A stretch of 32,796 nt of DNA from Prochlorococcus sp. AG-363-P08 (GTDB taxonomy: Bacteria; Cyanobacteriota; Cyanobacteriia; PCC-6307; Cyanobiaceae): positions 1 to 32,796 of the forward strand of contig QCGE01000015.1 of the NCBI GenBank assembly GCA_003278195.1. The letters run 5' to 3'. Below the pieces are notes generated by a model. The model did not search any database. It saw nothing but the letters and a program-made list of their open reading frames with translations, and had not been told where the DNA came from. Position 1 is the first letter of the stretch. Each line of letters opens with the position of its first letter. The position numbers and the translations under genes are program-made. Below are positions 17,111-27,637 of this stretch, one piece after another.

Positions 17111-17452
17111 TTAACGACCTTCAAAAACAACGAACGCTGTTCCCTGGCTTTGGGTATAAGCGTCGTAACCCACCATCCGAACGTGGTGATCTGGATATGC
17201 ACGATGGCAAGCCTCTAGCTCGCTAACGACTACATTAAGATCTTTTTCGCCAAAGAAAGGCAACTTCCAGTAAGACCAATAGGTCTGCATGGATCCACTT
17301 GGATGTACATGTTCAATGACAGGGCTCCAACCCTGAGCAATGATGTAAGCAATTTGATCGTAAATTTCGTCCTGGGTCATCGGCGGTAAAAAGCCGAAGG
17401 TTTCCAGGGTGGCGACTGTTTGATAGTCACCAACTGTGCTCTGGAAAGGCAT
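17111..17452 (-). CDS. cbbS: Rubisco small subunit, Form IA
   Basis: A 113-residue small subunit of ribulose-bisphosphate carboxylase. It shows the family sequence in order: TFGFLPPMTQDEIYDQIAYI near the N-terminus, YWSYWKLPFFGEKD in the middle, and CHRAYPDHHVRMVGYDAY near the C-terminus. It lies 116 bases after cbbL in the same operon. Eight copies join eight large subunits in the holoenzyme. The length and the absence of the beta A-B loop insertion of plant forms fit Form IA. Confidence 0.97.
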   Translation of the reverse strand: MPFQSTVGDYQTVATLETFGFLPPMTQDEIYDQIAYIIAQGWSPVIEHVHPSGSMQTYWSYWKLPFFGEKDLNVVVSELEACHRAYPDHHVRMVGYDAYTQSQGTAFVVFEGR

Positions 17453-17518
17453 GGTGAACCTGGGATTGAGGTGTATAAAGGCCGATGCTTTAAAACCGGC
17501 AATTGTGAGTTAGATAAG

Positions 17519-17564
17519 AAAAAATCTAGGAAGAAGCGAGGAGACAAGAAGCCTCCTCCTCTTC
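17519..17564 (-). terminator. Attenuator-like hairpin between cbbL and cbbS
   Basis: On the minus strand, just after the cbbL stop, GAAG-AG-GAGGAG pairs with CTCCTC-G-CTTC (17553-17564 with 17533-17543; 10 pairs with a small internal bulge). A T6 run (17524-17519) follows nine bases later. The distance to the T-run is longer than in a classic terminator. Confidence 0.4.
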
Positions 17565-17568
17565 ACGA

Positions 17569-18984
17569 CTACTGCTGAACGTCTAGCTTGTCGACTGTGT
17601 CGAATTCGAACTTGATCTCTTTCCAGGTCTCAAGTGCAATAGCTAGCTCAGGACTATGCTTTGCGGCTTCCATAAGGATGTCGCGACTCTCTTTCTCGAT
17701 CTCACGACCGGCATTACGTGCTTTCACGCAAGCTTCTAGTGCTACACGGTTAGCAGCTGCACCAGCAGCTGATCCCCATGGGTGTCCATGAGTACCGCCA
17801 CCAAACTGCAGACAAGAATCGTCACCGAAAATTGCTAGCAAAGCTGGCATATGCCAAACGTGGATACCACCAGAGGCAACTGCAAATACTCCAGGCATAG
17901 ATCCCCAGTCCTGATCAAAGAAGTTTCCGCGATTGCGGTCTTCTGGAACAAAGGACTCACGAAGATTGTCGATGTATCCAAGGGTGGTCTGACGATCTCC
18001 CTCAAGTTTTCCAACCACAGTTCCTGTATGTAGTTGGTCTCCTCCAGAGAGACGTAAACACTTAGCTAATACACGGAAGTGAATACCATGCTTTGGATGA
18101 CGGTCAATCACAGCATGCATTGCACGGTGGATGTGCAGCAGCATGCCATTCTTACGACACCAATTAGCTAAGCCTGTATTAGCAGTGAAACCACCAGTGA
18201 TGTAATCATGCATGATGATAGGCATGTCGAGCTCCTTAGCGAACTCAGCACGCTCATACATCTCCTCAGGAGTAGTCGCGGTGCAATTAAGGTAATGACC
18301 TTTGACTTCTCCAGTTTCCTGTTGTGCAAGCTTTACAGCTTCAGCAACAAACTCAAAACGTTCACGCCAACGCTGGAAAGGCTGGGAGTTAATGTTTTCG
18401 TCGTCTTTGGTTAGGTCTAGACCACCACGAAGACATTCATAAACAACTCGGCCATAGTTTTTACCAGAAAGACCAAGTTTTGGCTTAATAGTGCAACCAA
18501 GTAGAGGCCTTCCATACTTGTTTAACCGGTCACGCTCTACGACAATGCCGTTAGGTGGACCTCCACAAGTCTTAATGAAAGCCATTGGGAAGCGAATGTC
18601 CTCAAGGCGAAGATGGCGTAATGCCTTGAATCCAAAAACGTTACCAACTAATGATGTCAAAACATTGGTAATTGAACCTTCCTCGAAGAGGTCAAGAGGA
18701 TAGGCAATAAACGCATAGAAAGATTCTTTGTCGCCTGGGACATCTTCAATGCGGTAACAACGACCTTTATAGAACTCAAGGTCGGTTAGCAACTCAGACC
18801 ACACAGTGGACCAAGTACCTGTGGAAGATTCGGCAGCTACAGCAGCAGCTACTTCTTCTCTTGGAACACCTTCTTGGCCAGTGCATTTAAAGCAGGCCAA
18901 AAGGTCGGTGTCGAGGGGTACATAGTCGGGAGTCCAGTAGGTATCCCTGTATTCTTTGACCCCAGCGTCATACTTCTTGCTCAT
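17569..18984 (-). CDS. cbbL: Rubisco large subunit, Form IA
   Basis: The catalytic subunit fixing CO2 onto ribulose 1,5-bisphosphate, packed inside the carboxysome. The 471 residues contain all key sites: TIKPKLGLS with Lys167 and Lys169, the carbamylated Lys193 in [11 protein letters not shown] with metal ligands Asp195 and Glu196, and the loop [11 protein letters not shown] / [10 protein letters not shown] in the C-terminal barrel. The sequence has the Form IA proteobacterial look rather than the Form IB of beta-cyanobacteria. AAGGAG seven bases before the ATG is a strong ribosome-binding site. Codons are more GC-rich at third positions than in neighbours such as dnaA, as expected for a very highly expressed gene. 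Confidence 0.99.
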   Translation of the reverse strand: MSKKYDAGVKEYRDTYWTPDYVPLDTDLLACFKCTGQEGVPREEVAAAVAAESSTGTWSTVWSELLTDLEFYKGRCYRIEDVPGDKESFYAFIAYPLDLFEEGSITNVLTSLVGNVFGFKALRHLRLEDIRFPMAFIKTCGGPPNGIVVERDRLNKYGRPLLGCTIKPKLGLSGKNYGRVVYECLRGGLDLTKDDENINSQPFQRWRERFEFVAEAVKLAQQETGEVKGHYLNCTATTPEEMYERAEFAKELDMPIIMHDYITGGFTANTGLANWCRKNGMLLHIHRAMHAVIDRHPKHGIHFRVLAKCLRLSGGDQLHTGTVVGKLEGDRQTTLGYIDNLRESFVPEDRNRGNFFDQDWGSMPGVFAVASGGIHVWHMPALLAIFGDDSCLQFGGGTHGHPWGSAAGAAANRVALEACVKARNAGREIEKESRDILMEAAKHSPELAIALETWKEIKFEFDTVDKLDVQQ

Positions 18985-18991
18985 TAGATAA

Positions 18992-18997
18992 CTCCTT
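18992..18997 (-). promoter_or_regulatory. Strong ribosome-binding site of cbbL
   Basis: AAGGAG lies seven bases before the cbbL ATG. It is one of the best Shine-Dalgarno sequences in the window; most genes here have weak or none. Confidence 0.75.
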
Positions 18998-19026
18998 TAA
19001 GTCGGTATAGAGGTTTGAGATAGGGG

Positions 19027-19046
19027 GGACCCTCATCGAAGGGTCC
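19027..19046. other. Hairpin between csoS1 and cbbL
   Basis: GGACCCT (19027-19033) and AGGGTCC (19040-19046) form a perfect 7-base-pair GC-rich stem with a 6-base loop, 10 bases after the csoS1 stop. No T-run follows on the minus strand, so it is more likely an mRNA-processing or stability element than a full terminator. Confidence 0.55.
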
Positions 19047-19056
19047 AGAACTTATC

Positions 19057-19368
19057 TCAGTCCTTTTGACCAAGGAAGTTGCCATTTCCAAGAGCAGGCT
19101 CAACTTCACGATGAGGACGAGCAATGATGTGTGCAGCTACTAGTCCGTCACCAACACGCTCACAAGCGTCTGCTCCGGCACGAACAGCTGCGTTAACTGC
19201 GCCAGTTTCTCCACGAACCAAAACGGTTACATAACCGCCTCCAACAAACTCACGACCAATAAGGCGCACTTCAGCAGCCTTGGTCATGGCGTCAGCAGCT
19301 TCGATTGCAGGTACAAGGCCGCGTGTCTCGATCATGCCGAGAGCGATGCCCATTGTTTCGTTAGCCAT
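19057..19368 (-). CDS. csoS1: Major carboxysome shell hexamer CsoS1
   Basis: A 103-residue BMC-domain protein that tiles the shell facets as hexamers. The domain runs from GIALGMIETRG (7-17) to GDGLVAAHIIARPH (about residues 74-87), with the pore loop FVGGG at 41-45. It is the first gene of the operon and the only plain CsoS1 copy here, where proteobacteria often have three. It lies 72 bases before cbbL. It has no clear Shine-Dalgarno in the leader. The codon choice is optimal-looking, like cbbL. Confidence 0.98.
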   Translation of the reverse strand: MANETMGIALGMIETRGLVPAIEAADAMTKAAEVRLIGREFVGGGYVTVLVRGETGAVNAAVRAGADACERVGDGLVAAHIIARPHREVEPALGNGNFLGQKD

Positions 19369-19717
19369 TGCCTAACTCAGTAAGGGGTGGAATGTTCGCT
19401 AAGGACAATGCTCCTACACAGAAGCTTTAGTCAAGAGGATTTGACTAAAAACCCGATCACAGTTTTTATTCATTCCTATAAGCTGAACTTATCACCTTGT
19501 CCAGGACTGTTAAAAACAGCTGTAGCAAGTTGGGTGAGCACATGAAAACATTTGATTGTGCAAAGAGCGGGAAGTAAGTATTTTCTTCATCCGAGACAGG
19601 TCCTTAGGCATTGCCAAAGGGTGGAATGTTCAACCAAATCCTGTCTCAATACATTCGAATAGTCATATTTGAACCTCTTCAAGCAATAAGAATAATGGCC
19701 TCTTCATTTTCTTTATT
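19369..19717. promoter_or_regulatory. Leader and promoter region between csoS1 and rdgB
   Basis: This 349-base gap must carry the promoter of the carboxysome operon (minus strand) and that of rdgB (plus strand). It holds a 13-base direct repeat, GGGTGGAATGTTC, at 19385-19397 and 19619-19631. In both copies it is followed, reading toward csoS1, by GGCAATG (interrupted by extra bases in the csoS1 copy). No annotated-size gene, tRNA or known small RNA motif was seen. A 33-codon frame is treated separately. Confidence 0.6.
19510..19611 (-). CDS. Possible 33-residue leader peptide upstream of csoS1
   Basis: An ATG in GGCAATG, the same context as the csoS1 start, opens a frame of 33 codons beginning MPKDLSRMKK and ending CYSCF, with TAA at 19510. 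It lies 141 bases upstream of the csoS1 start on the same strand. There is no Shine-Dalgarno, and the frame could be chance. It is listed because its start lies at the edge of the duplicated leader block. Confidence 0.2.
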   Translation of the reverse strand: MPKDLSRMKKILTSRSLHNQMFSCAHPTCYSCF

Positions 19718-20299
19718 TTGACAAAGCCACTACTCACAATTGCCAGTGGCAATCCAAGAAAAGTTGCAGAGATCAAGGCCATGCTTGGACCATTGCCTAT
19801 AGAAATCCAATTACAACCAAGTGGTCTAGAAGTAGAAGAAACTGGCTCCACCTATCTTGAAAATGCAGTCCTTAAGGCGCGAGCTGCTGCTGAATTAACA
19901 AATACTTGGGCAATTGCTGACGACTCAGGTCTTGAAGTGGATGCCCTTAATGGCGCACCTGGTCTTTACTCCGCAAGATTTGCCGAAAGCAATGAGAAGA
20001 AAATCACCAAGCTTCTTAAATCACTTATAGAAATTCCATATCGGAGTGCAAGGTTTCACAGCGTCATGGTTTTATGCGACGGAAAGGGAAACCTAATTAA
20101 AGATTCCGAAGGGATTTGTTGGGGTGAAATATTAAAAGCACCGGCTTATAGCGGAGGTGAGTTTGAATCGATTTTCTGGGTGCGTGAAGCTCAATGTAGC
20201 TATGGAGAGTTAAGCCAAGAGCAACTCTCAAGACTAGGCAGCAGAGGGAAAGCTGCTCGTGGAATATCTCCTTATCTTCGAAAAGAATTCAATTTATGA
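19718..20299 (+). CDS. rdgB: dITP/XTP pyrophosphatase (RdgB/HAM1 family)
   Basis: This enzyme hydrolyses ITP, dITP and XTP so that deaminated purines do not enter DNA. The 193 residues carry ASGNPRKVAEIKAML (N-terminal NTP-binding motif), ETGSTYLENAVLKARAAA, and ADDSGLEVDALNGAPGLYSARF with the catalytic acidic residues. The C-terminal SRGKAARG fits base recognition. The start is TTG at 19718: the frame has no ATG before SGNPRK, and the family begins just so. It converges with csoS1D with 16 bases between them. Confidence 0.9.
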   Translation: MTKPLLTIASGNPRKVAEIKAMLGPLPIEIQLQPSGLEVEETGSTYLENAVLKARAAAELTNTWAIADDSGLEVDALNGAPGLYSARFAESNEKKITKLLKSLIEIPYRSARFHSVMVLCDGKGNLIKDSEGICWGEILKAPAYSGGEFESIFWVREAQCSYGELSQEQLSRLGSRGKAARGISPYLRKEFNL

Positions 20300-20315
20300 T
20301 GCTGAAGATAAAACC

Positions 20316-21083
20316 TTAAGAGATCTGATCAATAGCTCTCATTGCTGCAGCTGCGGCCTCTTCAACATCCCCTTCTCTACCAGCAAGAGTTAGTCGCCCA
20401 AAAGCACCAACCCCTTTCACGTCTACGACAGTAATATTTGCAGCTTTTTCTGCCTCATTTGCAGCAAAAAGAACATATCCAGCAGGTTCTGTTTCCAAAA
20501 TGAACATACTCATTCCAGATTGGATCATTGATCCTCTCCGGTTTTGCCGGTTTATCAAAACTGCATGATCTGGTGTAATTGCTCGAATCACTTCTGTCCA
20601 ACTCACTTCAGGCTTCGTACGCCTATCTATTGAGCTACCAATGGCATCAAGAACTACATCACCAGAATGAAGTACCGTACTTTGATCGCGATGATAAAGG
20701 GCTAAAGAACCAAAAGCCCTCTCAACGATCATCTGTCCAAGACGAACATTACTGGCTTTAAGTGCAATATCCGTAACCCTGTGAACAGCCATGCCTGGAG
20801 AAACCTCCATCCATAAGCAGGCATCTCCTGGAATCGGGAGAAAACCCTGGCTTACCGTGCCCATATAGGCGGCCAACTGGGGCTGTAAAGAATCTAGAAA
20901 AACATAAGTGCGCAGCTCGATCTGCTGTACATGACTATTCTGACGAGCTACACGAGTCGTCTCGGAATCGGTAGTAATTACGCAGCTAGCTCCTGAGGCC
21001 TGAGGCTGTACCTCAGTTCCTGTAATACGCGCACTCCCTGAGTGTCGCCGCTCATCAATTTCTAAGCTAGCGAAGCCATTCAT
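20316..21083 (-). CDS. csoS1D: Carboxysome shell tandem-BMC protein CsoS1D
   Basis: A 255-residue protein with two BMC domains in tandem, after a disordered N-terminus of about 50 residues. It forms pseudohexameric trimers that stack and have a large gated pore. The gating pair Glu121-Arg122 (in IVERAFG) matches Glu120-Arg121 of the characterised Prochlorococcus protein. The second domain runs from ELRT/AVLINR to the C-terminal AAAAMRAID. The gene lies outside the main operon, separated by rdgB, with its own 108-base divergent promoter region shared with the next gene. The gene order matches what I recall of marine Prochlorococcus loci. Confidence 0.93.
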   Translation of the reverse strand: MNGFASLEIDERRHSGSARITGTEVQPQASGASCVITTDSETTRVARQNSHVQQIELRTYVFLDSLQPQLAAYMGTVSQGFLPIPGDACLWMEVSPGMAVHRVTDIALKASNVRLGQMIVERAFGSLALYHRDQSTVLHSGDVVLDAIGSSIDRRTKPEVSWTEVIRAITPDHAVLINRQNRRGSMIQSGMSMFILETEPAGYVLFAANEAEKAANITVVDVKGVGAFGRLTLAGREGDVEEAAAAAMRAIDQIS

Positions 21084-21191
21084 GGCGCGGATAATACTGG
21101 AACGTCTGCCTAATAGCTAATAAATCGAGATTGTCATAGACCTTGCAACCTTGAGCTAAGCCGATACCTTCATAATTAAAAGTAGATAAAA

Positions 21192-21563
21192 ATGTCAGTT
21201 CCAAAGGAAAAATCCACCCAGTCCAGCACCCTTTCTGAAGACCTAAAAGCCGAACAAGCTTTGGGTTTGATAGGTCTAGGGTTAATGCAAAAGATGTCTC
21301 GAGATGGTATCTCGTCTTGGAACTGGTCTGAAGCAGAAGATGGAGGACAAGCTGATCTACATGCCTTGAGACAACGCTTAGAGCTGACGTCATTAGCTAT
21401 AGAAACAGGTGCACCCCTAAGTACAGCTGAAGTAACTCAGTTGCTTGGAGCAAAACCCGGATCTTCAAAAACCGAAAGAGGTGGAGTTGTAGCAAAAAGA
21501 ATCAGCAGAAACGTTTGGAGAATCTCTCGTTTAGAAAAAGACTCTTCTTATTGGCGTAATTAA
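21192..21563 (+). CDS. Conserved-looking protein of unknown function, possible DNA-binding
   Basis: I do not recognise this 123-residue protein. Its N-terminus is polar (MSVPKEKSTQSSTLSEDLKA). A middle helix rich in Leu and Met, LGLIGLGLMQKM, is too short and polar for a clear membrane span. The C-terminal LSTAEVTQLLGAKPGS...GVVAKRISRNVWRISR resembles a helix-turn-helix of the excisionase/MerR type (a short helix, a turn and a basic helix), which suggests nucleic-acid binding. It is divergent from csoS1D and upstream of chlN in the same direction. A link to either pathway is inference from position only. Confidence 0.6.
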   Translation: MSVPKEKSTQSSTLSEDLKAEQALGLIGLGLMQKMSRDGISSWNWSEAEDGGQADLHALRQRLELTSLAIETGAPLSTAEVTQLLGAKPGSSKTERGGVVAKRISRNVWRISRLEKDSSYWRN

Positions 21564-21640
21564 GGATCTATCTTTCTAAAGATTCAAAGACTGAGTTCAG
21601 CCCAATAATTTTTTCCATTCTTATCGCTCAATTTTCCAGC

Positions 21641-23091
<1,451 letters not shown>

Positions 23092-23095
23092 ACCA

Positions 23096-24688
23096 ATGGA
23101 ACTAACTCTCTGGACATACGAAGGCCCCCCTCATGTAGGTGCCATGCGCATAGCCGCTTCTATGGAAGGCATTCACTATCTCTTGCATGCTCCCCAAGGA
23201 GACACTTATGCAGATTTGTTATTTACGATGATTGAGAGAAGGGGTCAAAGACCGCCTGTTACCTATACAACATTCCAAGCTAGAGATCTTGGTGGCGACA
23301 CTGCAGAGCTAGTAAAAGGACATATAAGTGAAGCAGTAGAGCGCTTCAATCCAGATGCACTTCTTGTTGGCGAAAGTTGCACAGCAGAATTAATCCAAGA
23401 TCAACCTGGATCCCTCGCTTCAGGGATGGGGCTAAACGTTCCAGTAATCAGCCTTGAACTCCCTGCATACAGTAAAAAAGAAAATTGGGGAGCAGCCGAA
23501 ACGTTCTATCAACTAATCAGAGGTCTACTTCAAGAAAAAGCTAATGACCATAGCGGTCATAACCCAACTGCTTGGAAGGAGCAGGGGCGAAAGCCAACTG
23601 TAAATCTTTTAGGCCCATCATTACTTGGTTTCAGATGTCGTGACGACATCTTAGAAATCAGAAAATTACTCAACGAGAATGGTATAGATGTCAACGTAGT
23701 TGCACCATTAGGGGCAACTATTGCCGATCTAAAAAGAATCCCAAAATCAGATCTAAATATATGTCTATATCCAGAAGTCGCTGAGTCTGTCTGTTCATGG
23801 CTGGAGCGTAACTTCGGTATGCCATTTAGCAAAACCGTGCCAATAGGTGTCGGCGCAACAGAAGATTTCATAAAAGAAGTCAGGGAACTTCTGGAAATGC
23901 CTCAACAAAAAAACGAATCAACTGATAAATCAAAGTTGACCTGGTATTCACAATCTGTGGATTCCAATTACCTCACAGGCAAGCGTGTATTTATCTTTGG
24001 TGATGGCACACATGCAATAGCAGCAGCAAGAATTGCACAAAAAGAGTTGGGCTTCGAAGTCGTTGGGCTTGGTACCTATAGCCGTGAAATGGCAAGGCCT
24101 ACAAGAGCGGCGGCTGAGAAGCTCGGTCTAAAAGCTCTTATTTCTAATGACTATCTCGAAGTCGAATCAGCCATTGCAGAGGCTGCTCCTGAACTGGTTC
24201 TAGGTACACAAATGGAGAGGCATATCGCAAAACGATTAGGAATCCCCTGTGCAGTAATTAGCACTCCAATGCATGTGCAAGATGTTCCTGCTAGGTACAG
24301 CCCTCAAATGGGCTGGGAAGGTGCAAATGTCATTTTCGACACCTGGGTGCATCCATTGATGATGGGATTAGAAGAACACTTAATTGGGATGTTCCGGCAT
24401 GATTTCGAATTCACAGATGGTCACCAAAGTCACCTTGGACATCTTGGAGGCCAAGCACATCAAGAGGTTGTGCAACCAGAAAAACAATCTCAAGATATAG
24501 ATGATCTCCATGACGCTGAACAAAGTTTGCCAATTTGGACCTCCGAAGGGAAAGAAGCACTAGCGAAGATACCCTTCTTCGTAAGAGGAAAAGTACGTCG
24601 AAATACTGAAAAATATGCTCGCCAGGCTGGCTGCAGAAACATTGATAGCGAAACTCTTTATGACGCCAAAGCTCACTTCAAAGCTTAA
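23096..24688 (+). CDS. chlB: Light-independent protochlorophyllide reductase subunit B
   Basis: ChlB supplies the other half of the DPOR catalytic core. The start [18 protein letters not shown] at 23096 is the conserved N-terminus; a longer upstream frame exists but overlaps chlN. The length is 530 residues. Visible features include [16 protein letters not shown] (the nitrogenase-like P-loop/cluster region), [12 protein letters not shown] and [15 protein letters not shown], and a C-terminal [19 protein letters not shown] with [10 protein letters not shown], the small ChlB C-terminal domain. It lies four bases after chlN and 201 before chlL. Confidence 0.97.
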   Translation: MELTLWTYEGPPHVGAMRIAASMEGIHYLLHAPQGDTYADLLFTMIERRGQRPPVTYTTFQARDLGGDTAELVKGHISEAVERFNPDALLVGESCTAELIQDQPGSLASGMGLNVPVISLELPAYSKKENWGAAETFYQLIRGLLQEKANDHSGHNPTAWKEQGRKPTVNLLGPSLLGFRCRDDILEIRKLLNENGIDVNVVAPLGATIADLKRIPKSDLNICLYPEVAESVCSWLERNFGMPFSKTVPIGVGATEDFIKEVRELLEMPQQKNESTDKSKLTWYSQSVDSNYLTGKRVFIFGDGTHAIAAARIAQKELGFEVVGLGTYSREMARPTRAAAEKLGLKALISNDYLEVESAIAEAAPELVLGTQMERHIAKRLGIPCAVISTPMHVQDVPARYSPQMGWEGANVIFDTWVHPLMMGLEEHLIGMFRHDFEFTDGHQSHLGHLGGQAHQEVVQPEKQSQDIDDLHDAEQSLPIWTSEGKEALAKIPFFVRGKVRRNTEKYARQAGCRNIDSETLYDAKAHFKA

Positions 24689-24735
24689 AAGAACAAAAAG
24701 CACATAAGCGAATAGTTCCTTCAAATTATTCTGTC

Positions 24736-24753
24736 ATGAGTATATGCACTCAT
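24736..24753. other. Small hairpin in the chlB-chlL gap
   Basis: ATGAGT (24736-24741) and ACTCAT (24748-24753) form a perfect 6-base-pair stem with a 6-base loop in the 201-base gap. It has no T-run. This could be an mRNA processing site between chlB and chlL. No coding frame of note is present in the gap. Confidence 0.3.
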
Positions 24754-24889
24754 CAAAAAGAATATCTCCTGGTATATGTTCAAAGCAAAGCAAAATTAAT
24801 TACTCAATATTTAAAAAATAAAACACAATCAACAAGGCAACTTATTAAGCTCTTAAATGTAAGTAGTGCATCTTCCTAAAGGTTAATAA

Positions 24890-25777
<888 letters not shown>

Positions 25778-25804
25778 AACAAACTAATATTCAAGAAATC
25801 TTAG

Positions 25805-26818
25805 TTAATTTAGACCAACTAAATGCAACGTTAAGTCCCAAACTTTTCGTGCAGTGACTGTATCTGTCACTCTATCTGAAAGTTCTTGTGAAAACTGTCT
25901 GCGATTTTTCTTCTGGCGATTTCCCCAACTCCAATGAACTCCCGAAAGAGCGAATTCAGGATCTGAGACAACCTGAGCAACTCGTTTTCCTGCTAATGCT
26001 TGACTTACAAAACCTCCAGTAATAAGTTTCTGAAACCATGGGAAAAGAATTTGGAAGATCTTTGGTGTGTTCCTAAATAGCTTTGTATTAGCTACACAAC
26101 CTGGATAAAGAGAACTAAACAAAATTGGAGAATCCTTATATCTTCTATGTAACTCTTGTGTAGTAATCATATTACAAAGCTTGCTATCTTTATATGCCTT
26201 ACCAGGCTTAAAACGTTTACCACTCGCCATACATATAGGAGAACGAAAACCCTGCTCAAATCCAGAAAGATCACCCAAATCAGCAGGGGCTGGTATTGGT
26301 ATTTTCCCTCCAAGTTCCTTGTAATTAGCAGTAACTGTACCCAAAATAACTACTCTTGCTCCCTCCTCGCCCCAAGAAGTACCTCTCCAAGCAGGACGAG
26401 TAGAACTCCTAAGGTTATCCAGTAAAAGCTGTATTAAAAGAAAGTGCCCAAAATGATTGGTTGCCATAGATATCTCATAACCCTGAGCTGATCTTTGAGG
26501 TTTCTTGAGTCTTGGTAAATACACAGCTGCATTACATACCAACGCATCCAAAGGTTTTTCCAAAGAATCTAAAAGCGAGTCAACTCCTCTTCGTACACTC
26601 TCAAGGTCTCCAAGATCCATCATTAAATGCTGGAGTTGCCTTGGAGAACCAGAAGGAAGGCCAAGTTTTATTGCAGCCGCTTCAGCTCTTAAAGGATTTC
26701 TATTTGCTGTAATAACTCTCCAACCAAGATCTACTAAAGCTTTGGTCGCATATAAACCAACTCCTGAGGTGGTACCTGTAATCAAAACTGTCCCTGGAGC
26801 AGCTTGTGAGGAAGCCAT
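25805..26818 (-). CDS. por: Light-dependent protochlorophyllide oxidoreductase
   Basis: LPOR reduces protochlorophyllide with NADPH using light. Numbered from an upstream TTG at 26824 (339 residues), the short-chain dehydrogenase fold has its NADPH loop TGTTSGVG (17-24), NAA (98-100) and the catalytic Tyr211-x3-Lys215 in YKDSKLCN, with Cys217 nearby. I place the start at the ATG at 26818. It is tail-to-tail with chlL, so the light and dark enzymes sit together. The length is normal for cyanobacterial POR, and no transit peptide is expected. Confidence 0.96.
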   Translation of the reverse strand: MASSQAAPGTVLITGTTSGVGLYATKALVDLGWRVITANRNPLRAEAAAIKLGLPSGSPRQLQHLMMDLGDLESVRRGVDSLLDSLEKPLDALVCNAAVYLPRLKKPQRSAQGYEISMATNHFGHFLLIQLLLDNLRSSTRPAWRGTSWGEEGARVVILGTVTANYKELGGKIPIPAPADLGDLSGFEQGFRSPICMASGKRFKPGKAYKDSKLCNMITTQELHRRYKDSPILFSSLYPGCVANTKLFRNTPKIFQILFPWFQKLITGGFVSQALAGKRVAQVVSDPEFALSGVHWSWGNRQKKNRRQFSQELSDRVTDTVTARKVWDLTLHLVGLN

Positions 26819-26858
26819 CGGCAAAAATTTGAGAAATCTTGAATTGGATATAAGTTTT

Positions 26859-26878
26859 AAAAATCCTCCTCAAAGGAG
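26859..26878 (-). terminator. Terminator-like hairpin upstream of por
   Basis: On the minus strand CTCCT-TTG-AGGAG (26878-26866) is followed by GATTTTT. The stem is 5 base pairs and lies just after the stop of the membrane-protein gene. It may end that transcript, so that por has its own promoter in the about 40 remaining bases, or it may act as an attenuator. It is a short stem. Confidence 0.35.
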
Positions 26879-26882
26879 AAAA

Positions 26883-27296
26883 TCACCTCCATAAAACTCT
26901 TAAACGATCCTGCTCAATCCATTGGTCTTGTTCATCCATAAAGCGATGAGCACCACCAATAGAAAAAAGACTGTCAAATCGTTTTTGAAATCCTTTGAGT
27001 CTTTCAGATTCGACTGACAAGATTGAAGCTAGTTCACCGTGACGGTCTAAGCGCTGATGATAGGCAAGGCAAATCTTGACTAAACTCACTGACACCAATG
27101 CTAATAGCCCTAGCTTCATTGATAGAGCCATCAAGCTATAGAACAACTCCCTACGCTGCTCTTTAAGTTGCAGCTTTGAAGCAAGAGTTGCAGCATCCAG
27201 TCTGACAACTGAAGTTGGATCAGAACTACGCCTTGGTTTAAGAGCTGAAGAATTTCTAGGCTTGCTAGGCCTGGATTTAACCAGGGGTTTAGCCAA
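26883..27296 (-). CDS. Single-pass membrane protein with coiled coil, unknown function
   Basis: I do not recognise this 137-residue protein. The first about 45 residues are basic and Pro/Ser-rich. A single hydrophobic helix lies at about residues 52-76 (LMALSMKLGLLALVSVSLVKICLA in outline), followed by a charged helix LASILSVESERLKGFQKRFDSL that could form a coiled coil. The layout (cytoplasmic basic tail, one helix, coiled coil) is like small division or septum proteins such as FtsB and FtsL, but nothing specific supports that. The start is TTG; there is no ATG before residue 46. It lies between por and a psaM-like gene. Confidence 0.6.
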   Translation of the reverse strand: MAKPLVKSRPSKPRNSSALKPRRSSDPTSVVRLDAATLASKLQLKEQRRELFYSLMALSMKLGLLALVSVSLVKICLAYHQRLDRHGELASILSVESERLKGFQKRFDSLFSIGGAHRFMDEQDQWIEQDRLRVLWR

Positions 27297-27366
27297 AATT
27301 AATAATCAGTTAATCCGCTTGTAACGCAGACAACCGAACCTGCCAAGCCCCCTATCAAACTTGAGT

Positions 27367-27483
27367 TCAAGCTCTTTGTAGGCTTATGCCAAGACGCAAA
27401 GCAAGAATTCCTGCATGGAAAACAACAACAAGCAAAAGGCCAGCAAGATCAATAGTTTGTTCCATCGTTGAAGCAATAAACAT
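27367..27483 (-). CDS. psaM: Photosystem I subunit XII-like protein PsaM
   Basis: A very short membrane protein of 38 residues. The hydrophobic helix ends in HAGILALRLGISLQ, matching the PsaM pattern of a single helix followed by GILAxRLGxxL, as in red algal and cyanobacterial PsaM. The start ATG at 27483 is chosen because GAGGAG (27491-27496) precedes it by 7 bases. A second in-frame ATG at 27465 would give a 32-residue product, the usual PsaM length, so the true N-terminus is open. PsaM is a small peripheral helix of photosystem I. Position near por agrees with a chlorophyll-linked context. Confidence 0.65.
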   Translation of the reverse strand: MFIASTMEQTIDLAGLLLVVVFHAGILALRLGISLQRA

Positions 27484-27490
27484 TCCTATT

Positions 27491-27496
27491 CTCCTC
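27491..27496 (-). promoter_or_regulatory. Ribosome-binding site of psaM-like gene
   Basis: GAGGAG lies seven bases before the ATG at 27483. It favours the 38-residue product over the 32-residue one. Confidence 0.6.
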
Positions 27497-27637
27497 TGAA
27501 ATAGGCAATAAAAGCCATAATCTGCAAAAGCCTGTCACACCTTCACTCAAAAACCCAGCAAAATCCCCAATCAAGAAACCCTAAAAATCAACCCTCTGAA
27601 CCAAACAGAAGATTGCTTCCGACAAAATCACCCTCAA

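Noticed and set aside
19541-19576. Plus-strand 11-codon frame in the csoS1 leader
   Set aside because: It is too short and has no supporting signal.
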